Assembly (NCBI GenBank): GCA_013362195.1
Contig: JABFWM010000155.1
Location: 1-12,543 of the forward strand
Reading direction: 5' to 3'
Source of the DNA: Acidobacteriota bacterium
GTDB taxonomy: Bacteria > Acidobacteriota > Vicinamibacteria > Vicinamibacterales > 2-12-FULL-66-21
Length of the DNA stretch: 12,543 bases
Shown: positions 7,676-12,543 of the stretch, in pieces
How the letters are laid out: every line of letters starts with the position of its first letter
Numbering within the stretch: position 1 is the stretch's first letter
Program-made: the position numbers and the translations under genes
The notes under the pieces: generated by a model
Database searches by the model: none
Seen by the model: only the letters and a program-made list of their open reading frames with translations
Told to the model about the DNA's origin: nothing

Positions 7676-8596
7676 ATGGCGAAATCAGTGAAGAAGCCGG
7701 CCAAGCCGGCACGCGCGAGCAAGTCCGCCGGCACGACGGCGCGGAAGGCCGACAGCGGCCGCCGGGGATCGGCTACCGCGACCGCGATCTCGCGCAGCAA
7801 GCTCGAACGCGTCCGCGTACCATCGGCGGGCCGGCGCGACGATGCGACGGAAGGCAAGTACGTGTACTGCGTCATTCGTTCGGAACAGCCGCTCAGTTTC
7901 GGGCCGCTCGGCCTCGGCGCCGAACCGTCCGAGGTCTATACCGTCCACTACCGCGACATCGCCGCGGTCGTCTCGAACACGCCGATCGTCGTCCAGGACC
8001 CGACCCGGGAGAACGTCCTCCGCCATCAGCAGGTGAACGAAACGGTGATGCAGAAGCACACCGTCATCCCGATGTCGTTCGGCACCGTGTTCAAGACGAA
8101 CGACGACATCATGGAGCTGCTGCGCTCGGCCTACGACGCGTTCAGCGACGTGCTGAAGAAGATGCAGGAGAAGTTCGAGTTCGGCCTGAAGGTGCTCTGG
8201 GACCGCGATCACATCGTCCGGGAAATCGAAGAAGAGGACGAAGACATCCGCCGCCTGAAGGGGGAGATCTCCACGCAGAAGGGGTCCACCTACTTCGCGC
8301 GGATGCAGTACGGCCGCCTGATCGACGCGGCGCTGCAGGCGCGATCCGAGCGCTACGTGGCGGAAATCTTCGACGCGCTGCGGAGCGTGTCGGTCGCGTC
8401 GCGCTCGAACAAGCCGATCGGCGACCGGATGATCATGAACGCCGCGTTCCTGGTCTCGCGCGACATGGAGCAGGCGTTCGACGCGCGCGTCAAGGAGATC
8501 GGCCAGCAGTACGACAAGCTGACGTTCAAGTACACCGGGCCGTGGCCGCCCTACAACTTCGTGAACATCCGCCTGAAGCTGGAACGCGCGCATTAA
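7676..8596 (+). CDS. gvpF/L: Gas vesicle protein GvpF/GvpL family, no. 1, with basic N-terminal tail
   Basis: 306 residues. The GvpF/L domain covers about 60-306: KYVYCVI (61-67), YRDIAAVVS (92-100), the region VLRHQQVNETVMQKHTVIPM (114-133) followed by SFGTVF, and the C-terminal KYTGPWPPYNFV typical of the family. GvpF and GvpL are accessory proteins needed for vesicle formation; GvpF is known to bind GvpA and is thought to act in nucleation. Unusual is the ~58-residue leader rich in Lys, Arg, Ala, Ser and Thr (MAKSVKKPAKPARASK and on), like a histone-H1 tail and probably disordered. A shorter product is unlikely, as no start codon lies near residue 60. It starts 14 nt after the receiver gene and stops 2 nt before gvpG. 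Confidence 0.92.
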   Translation: MAKSVKKPAKPARASKSAGTTARKADSGRRGSATATAISRSKLERVRVPSAGRRDDATEGKYVYCVIRSEQPLSFGPLGLGAEPSEVYTVHYRDIAAVVSNTPIVVQDPTRENVLRHQQVNETVMQKHTVIPMSFGTVFKTNDDIMELLRSAYDAFSDVLKKMQEKFEFGLKVLWDRDHIVREIEEEDEDIRRLKGEISTQKGSTYFARMQYGRLIDAALQARSERYVAEIFDALRSVSVASRSNKPIGDRMIMNAAFLVSRDMEQAFDARVKEIGQQYDKLTFKYTGPWPPYNFVNIRLKLERAH

Positions 8597-8598
8597 CT

Positions 8599-8898
8599 GT
8601 GCTGATCCTCGACGACCTGCTCATCGGCGGCCTGCGCTTCGTGCTCGACAAGATTGCTGCGGCGGTCGAGACCGAGCTGAACGACGACTCCAAGCTGCGG
8701 GAAGAGCTGCTCGCCGCGCAGATGCGCCTCGAGCTCGGCGAGATCAGCGAGGCCCAGTTCCAGGCGATCGAGTCGGGCATCGTCGAGCGCCTCCGCGAGA
8801 TCCGGGCACGGCTGCGCGGCGGCGAGACGGCGGTCATGGCCTCGGGCGAGATGAAGATCACCGGCATCGACGCGACGTTTGAAGGAGACGAACACTAA
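8599..8898 (+). CDS. gvpG: Gas vesicle protein GvpG
   Basis: 99 residues starting at GTG 8599, two bases after the gvpF/L stop. The pattern fits GvpG: a hydrophobic N-terminus (LILDDLLIGGLRFVLDKIA), then a charged helical part (ELNDDSKLREELLAAQMRLE) and the family-like segment LELGEISEAQFQAIESGIVERLREIRAR (from about residue 44). GvpG is a small, mostly helical accessory protein required for vesicle formation that interacts with GvpF/L proteins in better-studied systems. No strong Shine-Dalgarno site is seen, so it is probably coupled to translation of the preceding gene. The last ~25 residues (after RLRGGE) are not part of the usual core. It may overlap the ATPase gene by 20 nt if that gene starts at TTG 8879. 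Confidence 0.85.
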   Translation: MLILDDLLIGGLRFVLDKIAAAVETELNDDSKLREELLAAQMRLELGEISEAQFQAIESGIVERLREIRARLRGGETAVMASGEMKITGIDATFEGDEH

Positions 8899-8923
8899 GC
8901 CCGGACGCCCGGCGGACGCCGAC

Positions 8924-11089
8924 GTGACGCCCTTCATGTTCGTGGGCGGCAAAGGCGGGGTCGGCAAGACCACTTGTGCGGCCGCTCTCGCGCTCGCCGC
9001 GGCCCGCCATCGGCGCACCCTTCTCATCACCACGGACCCCGCCTCGTCGCTCGGCGACGTGCTGGACGTCGGCGTCACCGCCGCGCCGCGGCGCATTCCA
9101 CGCGTCCCCAACCTGGAGGCCGTCAACGTCGACGCGGCGCAGGCGTTCGAGCGGTGGCTCGCCCCGCGCCGGTCGCTGCTGGCCACCATCGCTCTTCGCG
9201 GCACCTACCTCGACGAGGAGGACGTCGGGCGGCTGCTGAACCTTTCGCTGCCCGGCATCGACGAGGTGATGGGGCTGCTCGAGATCTCGCGCCTGGCCGC
9301 GTGCGGCTACGACCATGTCGTCGTCGACACCGCTCCGACGGGACACACGCGGCGGCTGCTGTCGTCGCCGGCGCTGCTGGCGCGCGTCGCGGAGGTGCTC
9401 GAGACGGCGCACGCTCATCATCGCGCGATGGTCGATGCGCTGCGCGGGCGTTACACGCCCGACGAGGCGGACATCCTGATCGAGGACATCGAGCTGGAAG
9501 CGCGGTCGCTGGCCGACCGGCTGCGCGACCCTGCCGCCGCCACGTTCGCCTGGGTCACGCTCCCCGAGCCGATGGCGCTCGAAGAAACGGCGGACGCCAT
9601 GCGGGCGCTCGAGGACGAGGGCATCCAGGTCCCGACGCTGATGGTCAATCGAGTGACGCCGCCGCCGCTGGATCGGTGTGCGTGGTGCAGCTCGCGGCGC
9701 CGCTTCGAGGCGCGCGCGCTTGCGCCGCTGGCGCGGCGATTTCCCGACGTCGAGTTTCGCGCGGTGCCGCAGCTCGACGCCGAACCGCGCGGCCTGGCGG
9801 CGTTACGCCGGGTCGCCGCGTCGATGCGGCCGCTGACCGTCGGCGCGATGCCGCCGGCGATCGCGCATCGCGTGCGCGCGGTGACGGTGACGCTTCCGGC
9901 TGAAGCCGGAAGCTACGGAGCCCGGCCGTCCGCGTCCGGAGCTTCGGCCTTGAGGCGGAAGGACGCGCCGGGCGGGGAGCTCGCCCAACCGTCGTCCGTC
10001 CCTTCCGCCGTCGCCCAACCGTCGTCCGTCGCTTCCGCCGTCGCCCAACCGTCGTCCGTAGCTTCCGCCGTCAGGCGGAAGCACGCGCCGCGCTGGATCC
10101 TGTTCGGCGGCAAGGGCGGCGTCGGCAAATCGACGTGCGCGGCCGCCTTCGCCCTGCATCTTGCGTCGACGTATCCGCGGCGGGACGTGCTGCTCGTGTC
10201 GAGCGATCCGGCACATTCGCTCGGGGACGTCCTTGGCGTGCGCCTCGGCAACCGGGCCGTCACCCTCGCCGGCGCTCCCCCGAACCTGCGCGTCCGGGAG
10301 ATCGACGCGGCGGCCAACCTCGCCGACTTCCGCGCGCGCTATCTCGCGTCGGTGGACGAGGCGTTCGGGCGCATCACCCGCAGCGTCGATGTCGCGACGG
10401 ACCGCGCCGCATTCCGGCACCTGATCGACCTCGCGCCGCCGGGAGTCGACGAGGTGATCGCGATTGCGGAGGTGGCGGAATCGCTCGCCGCCCCCTCGTC
10501 GGATCCCGCGCCGACGATTGTCTCCGACACCGCGCCGACCGGACACGCGCTGCGGCTGCTGCAGACGCCCGCGGTGATGCGCGGCTGGACGCAGGCGTTG
10601 ATGGCCATTCTGCTCAAGTACCGCGCGGTCATCGGAGGCGCCAGCCTGGGCGGGTTGCTCGTGCAGTTCTCGAAACGGCTGCGGCACCTCGAAGCGGTGC
10701 TGCGCGATCCGGCGCAGGCGCGGTTCATCATCGTGACGCGTCCTTTTGCCGTGCCGCGAGCGGAGACGGTGCGCCTCAGAGGCACGCTCGAGGAGATGGG
10801 CATCCCGGTCGGCGGCGTCATCGTCAACGCGATGGGCGCCGGCACCTGTCGGCGCTGCCGCGCGATCGAGCGCGCGCACGCGCGCGAGATCGGCGCGCTT
10901 CGCGTGGCCCTGGACGGCGGTGTTCGGCGTCGAGGCGAAGGCGCGACCCGCCGGCGGCCCGGGACCAGGCGCGCGCCACCGGGACCTCGGGGCTCCTGCG
11001 CTATCATCGGGGCACCGGCCGAAGTGCCGCCCCCACACGGGGTGATGGCGCTGGCCGCGTGGACCTCCTCGTGGCGACACATCACCTGA
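8924..11089 (+). CDS. Tandem ArsA/Get3-family ATPase (two ATPase halves in one chain) in the gas vesicle operon
   Basis: 721 residues from GTG 8924 (weak GGCGGA 7 nt upstream); TTG 8879 and ATG 8936 are alternative starts. Half 1 (about 4-305) has the deviant P-loop GGKGGVGKTT (8-17), switch I DPASSLGD (38-45), switch II DTAPTGHTRRLL (135-146), and a CxxC (Cys252/255). Half 2 (about 390-714) repeats them: GGKGGVGKST (395-404), DPAHSLGD (428-435), DTAPTGHALRLL (535-546), Cys642/645. Both signature lysines (K10, K397) are present, so both sites should bind ATP. ArsA energises arsenite export; Get3/TRC40 shields hydrophobic tail anchors, with a zinc-binding CxxC at the dimer interface. No Cys occurs at the two LPG/PPG positions linked to metalloid binding and no ars gene is nearby, so a Get3-like chaperone for Gvp proteins is my inference. 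The linker (about 323-389) derives from a repeat cassette, and an Arg-rich stretch interrupts half 2 (668-690). Confidence 0.88.
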   Translation: MTPFMFVGGKGGVGKTTCAAALALAAARHRRTLLITTDPASSLGDVLDVGVTAAPRRIPRVPNLEAVNVDAAQAFERWLAPRRSLLATIALRGTYLDEEDVGRLLNLSLPGIDEVMGLLEISRLAACGYDHVVVDTAPTGHTRRLLSSPALLARVAEVLETAHAHHRAMVDALRGRYTPDEADILIEDIELEARSLADRLRDPAAATFAWVTLPEPMALEETADAMRALEDEGIQVPTLMVNRVTPPPLDRCAWCSSRRRFEARALAPLARRFPDVEFRAVPQLDAEPRGLAALRRVAASMRPLTVGAMPPAIAHRVRAVTVTLPAEAGSYGARPSASGASALRRKDAPGGELAQPSSVPSAVAQPSSVASAVAQPSSVASAVRRKHAPRWILFGGKGGVGKSTCAAAFALHLASTYPRRDVLLVSSDPAHSLGDVLGVRLGNRAVTLAGAPPNLRVREIDAAANLADFRARYLASVDEAFGRITRSVDVATDRAAFRHLIDLAPPGVDEVIAIAEVAESLAAPSSDPAPTIVSDTAPTGHALRLLQTPAVMRGWTQALMAILLKYRAVIGGASLGGLLVQFSKRLRHLEAVLRDPAQARFIIVTRPFAVPRAETVRLRGTLEEMGIPVGGVIVNAMGAGTCRRCRAIERAHAREIGALRVALDGGVRRRGEGATRRRPGTRRAPPGPRGSCAIIGAPAEVPPPHGVMALAAWTSSWRHIT
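9892..9913. repeat. Perfect 9-bp palindrome (hairpin A) in the ATPase linker
   Basis: GCTTCCGGC-TGAA-GCCGGAAGC, a flawless 9-bp stem with a 4-nt loop. Its right arm continues into CGGAAGCTACGGA (9907-9919), which recurs inverted at 10055-10067, so it marks one end of an inverted pair of related elements inside the coding sequence. Confidence 0.85.
9983..10072. repeat. Three 30-bp tandem repeats in the ATPase linker
   Basis: Units at 9983-10012, 10013-10042 and 10043-10072, each starting GCCCAACCGTCGTCCGT and differing at one or two bases. Each encodes AQPSSV(A/P)SAV, so the length of 30 bp keeps the frame. The array is flanked by near-identical 18-bp direct repeats, AGGCGGAAG(G/C)ACGCGCCG, at 9953-9970 and 10073-10090 (17 of 18 identical). 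Confidence 0.9.
10061..10082. repeat. Perfect 9-bp palindrome (hairpin B) in the ATPase linker
   Basis: GCTTCCGCC-GTCA-GGCGGAAGC, a 9-bp stem with a 4-nt loop, an inverted relative of the hairpin at 9892-9913. Together they bound the ~190-bp repeat-derived stretch that separates the two ATPase halves. Confidence 0.85.
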
Positions 11090-11895
11090 TGCCTCAAACC
11101 ACGGCGATATATCTGTACTGCGTCGTGCGCGCGGTCAGGCAGCTGTCGCTGACCCGCGTCCCGGCCGGCCTCGGGGGCGCGACGCGCCCGCAGGCGACGC
11201 GCGTCACGGCGGGGCTGTCGCTGATTCATGCGGACGTGCCGCTCGACATCTACGGCCCGTCGCGCCTCGAGCCGCGGCTGGCCGACCTCGCCTGGATTGC
11301 CGATGTCGCCGTCGCGCATGAGAGCGTCGTCGAGCACTTCGCCCGCATGCAGGCGGCGACCGTGGTGCCGATGAAGCTGTTCACGATGTTCTCGTCGCTC
11401 GACAAGGCCATCGCGGACGTGCGCGGCCGCCGCGCCGCAGTGAACCGCGCCTTGCGCCACATTGCCGGCTGCGAGGAGTGGGGCATTCGCGTCTCCCGGG
11501 CCGTCGCGCCGGCGTCGCTGCCAACGGTGGCGGAGCGCACGTCGAAGCGCAGCCCGCGCAGAGAGCAATCCGGCGTGGCGTTTCTCGTCGCCCGCCGGGA
11601 CGCACGCGATGCGGCCCGCGCGGCTCGCGTCGAGGCGCTCACCGCAGCGGACGCGTCGTTCACGCGCCTTCAGAAGCTCGCGCGCGACGCGCGCCGCCGC
11701 GATCGCGGCACCGAGCCCGGCTCGAACCCCCCGCTTCTCGAAGCCAGTTTTCTCGTCCCGACCGCGTCGCGGACGAAGTTCCAGGCGGAAGCGCGGCGTC
11801 AGGCGGCCGCCTGCGCGGCTGCCGGCGCGGACATGACGCTCACTGGTCCATGGCCCGCGTATAACTTCGTCGGCGACGCCGGGGACCGCACGTGA
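11089..11895 (+). CDS. gvpF/L: Gas vesicle protein GvpF/GvpL family, no. 2
   Basis: 268 residues. Family features are IYLYCVVRAV (7-16), SLIHADVPLDIYG (44-56), VVEHFARMQAATVVPMKLFT (80-99), FSSLDKAI (101-108), and the C-terminal MTLTGPWPAYNFV (249-261), a hallmark shared with the first GvpF/L. The middle (about 145-215) is rich in Arg and Ala and poorly conserved in style. It lacks the long basic leader of the first copy. The ATG overlaps the TGA of the ATPase gene by one base (TGATG), so synthesis is coupled to the ATPase, which supports a joint role in vesicle assembly. The stop overlaps the next GTG by 4 nt. The exact letter (F or L) cannot be assigned from sequence alone. Confidence 0.9.
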   Translation: MPQTTAIYLYCVVRAVRQLSLTRVPAGLGGATRPQATRVTAGLSLIHADVPLDIYGPSRLEPRLADLAWIADVAVAHESVVEHFARMQAATVVPMKLFTMFSSLDKAIADVRGRRAAVNRALRHIAGCEEWGIRVSRAVAPASLPTVAERTSKRSPRREQSGVAFLVARRDARDAARAARVEALTAADASFTRLQKLARDARRRDRGTEPGSNPPLLEASFLVPTASRTKFQAEARRQAAACAAAGADMTLTGPWPAYNFVGDAGDRT

Positions 11896-12197
11896 CGCGT
11901 CGCCGTCGATCGCGCTTTTCCCCCGCGTCGCCGCCTCGGCGCAAGACGACGATGGGCCCGCCGCCGCCGGCGAGCAGGCCGATTCCGCCGCCGATTTCGC
12001 GGCCGCGCAGGCGCATCGCGGACGTCGTGGACGCAGACGAAGCGACGCTGCTGGAGGTGCTGGACAACCTGCTCGAGAAAGGCGTCGTGCTGAACGCGGA
12101 GTTGATCCTCGCCCTCGCCAACGTCGATCTGATATACGTGGGGCTCTCGGCGGTGGTGTGCGCCGCGGACCGCGTGCTGCCGCGCGCGGACGAGTGA
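11892..12197 (+). CDS. Third GvpA-family protein (GvpS/GvpM/GvpJ-like) with Arg/Pro-rich head
   Basis: 101 residues starting at GTG 11892, which overlaps the previous stop by 4 nt. The GvpA-family core lies at the C-terminus (about 52-96): TLLEVLDNLLEKGVVLNAEL (52-71), then LALANVDLIYVGLSAVVCAADRVLP. The VLNAE and DLIYVGLSAV forms are like the minor paralogues GvpS/GvpM rather than the main shell protein, so it is probably an assembly or tip component. The first ~42 residues are mostly Arg, Pro and Ser (for instance MGPPPPASRPIPPP) and look disordered; an internal ATG at 11952 would still keep much of this head. The minor-paralogue letter is not assignable by eye. Translationally coupled on both sides (stop TGA overlaps the next ATG). 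Confidence 0.85.
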   Translation: MTRRRRSRFSPASPPRRKTTMGPPPPASRPIPPPISRPRRRIADVVDADEATLLEVLDNLLEKGVVLNAELILALANVDLIYVGLSAVVCAADRVLPRADE

Positions 12198-12543
12198 TGG
12201 CGTGGTATGTGTTCGCACTGCTCGACCGCGCGCCCCGCGCGTCGATGGGCACCGGGTTGAGTGCGCCGGTGAGGATGCGCGATCTCGGCGGCTGCGTGGC
12301 CGCGGTTGAACGGCGCAGCGACGTGCCGCCGATCGAGCTCGGCACCTTGCAGGCGCACCACCGCGCGGTGGCCCGGCTCTGGCGCCACACGCCGGCGGTG
12401 CTGCCGGTCCGCTTCGGAACGCTCCTCGAGTCCGACGAATTGGTCGAAGCGGTCGAGGGACGGGATGAAGAGCTGCGCGAGGCGTTCGATCTCGTCCGGA
12501 AGCGCGCGCAGTTCACGTGGCGCGGATCGGCCGCACGGCGGCC
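12197..12543 (+). CDS. gvpF/L: Gas vesicle protein GvpF/GvpL family, no. 3 (3'-truncated by window edge)
   Basis: 115 codons are visible from ATG 12197, which shares its A with the TGA of the preceding gene; the frame is open to the right edge. The start MAWYVFALLD corresponds to the first strand of GvpF/L proteins. The stretch LGTLQAHHRAVARLWRHTPA followed by VLPVRFGTLLES (to about residue 78) matches the conserved H-x6-15-P(V/M)xFGTxF-type region seen in the other two copies (for example HTVIPMSFGTVF in the first). It is the third GvpF/L paralogue of the operon and distinct in sequence from both others. Nothing can be said about its C-terminal half. Confidence 0.85.
   Translation, partial: MAWYVFALLDRAPRASMGTGLSAPVRMRDLGGCVAAVERRSDVPPIELGTLQAHHRAVARLWRHTPAVLPVRFGTLLESDELVEAVEGRDEELREAFDLVRKRAQFTWRGSAARR

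Noticed and set aside
9983..10072. Three regular 30-bp repeats as a CRISPR array
   Set aside because: The units are directly adjacent with no spacers, lie in-frame inside a gene, and no cas gene is present.
8924..11089. Arsenite efflux ATPase (arsA of an ars operon)
   Set aside because: No arsB, arsD, arsR or arsC is nearby. The Cys expected after LPG for metalloid binding is absent, and each half has a CxxC as in Get3. The neighbours are gas vesicle genes.
10339..12516. Very long minus-strand open frame opposite the ATPase, GvpF/L and GvpA-family genes
   Set aside because: It has low-complexity Arg/Ala/Ser composition with no recognisable domain, and it lies opposite genes with clear family motifs. 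Long antisense frames are expected at this GC content. The same applies to minus-strand frames at 601-2190, 2120-3754, 4998-6599, 6603-7505, 7685-8593 and 9803-11080.

Overview
The window is GC-rich, densely packed DNA from a bacterium. All convincing genes lie on the + strand, with many stop/start overlaps and GTG starts. Two things suggest an Acidobacteriota-type genome (Vicinamibacteria-like). One is the gene mix. The other is a palindromic repeat cassette at about 9892-10090, whose minus-strand translation gives FRLKAEA / FRLTAEAT-type peptides that I recall from proteins of that group. This placement is inference only; no rRNA or marker gene is present.

Layout. (1) 1-2220: the end of a pentose phosphate pathway operon, with a 5'-truncated opcA (glucose-6-phosphate dehydrogenase assembly/effector protein) overlapping gnd (6-phosphogluconate dehydrogenase). 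(2) 2264-3826: a long/medium-chain acyl-CoA synthetase, followed by a probable intrinsic terminator that runs into the ribosome binding site of a small paired-CBS protein (3866-4294). (3) 4295-4395: a 101-bp regulatory interval with an FNR/FixK-like palindrome, a 38-nt inverted repeat and a good sigma70-type promoter placed so close to the next ATG that the transcript should be nearly leaderless. (4) 4396 to the right edge: a gas vesicle operon. Its order is a GvpJ-like GvpA-family protein, GvpA, a cytoplasmic GAF-PAS-PAS histidine kinase, a stand-alone receiver, GvpF/L no. 1, GvpG, a tandem ArsA/Get3-type ATPase, GvpF/L no. 2, a third GvpA-family protein with an Arg/Pro-rich head, and the start of GvpF/L no. 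3, cut by the window end.

How the genes may work together. GvpA forms the ribbed, gas-filled protein shell. The other GvpA-family proteins, the GvpF/L proteins and GvpG are minor or assembly components. Two parts are not in the classical gvp sets: the embedded cytoplasmic two-component pair, which has no DNA-binding output, and the two-headed Get3/ArsA-like ATPase. The ATPase has complete nucleotide-binding motifs in both halves, a CxxC motif in both halves, and no cysteine at the LPG position associated with metalloid binding. A Get3-like protein is a natural candidate for handling the hydrophobic, aggregation-prone GvpA subunit. I consider this the most interesting hypothesis in the window. 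No gvpN or gvpK is seen; they may lie downstream. No gene-free stretch exceeds about 101 bp, and I saw no tRNA, rRNA, CRISPR array or transposase.
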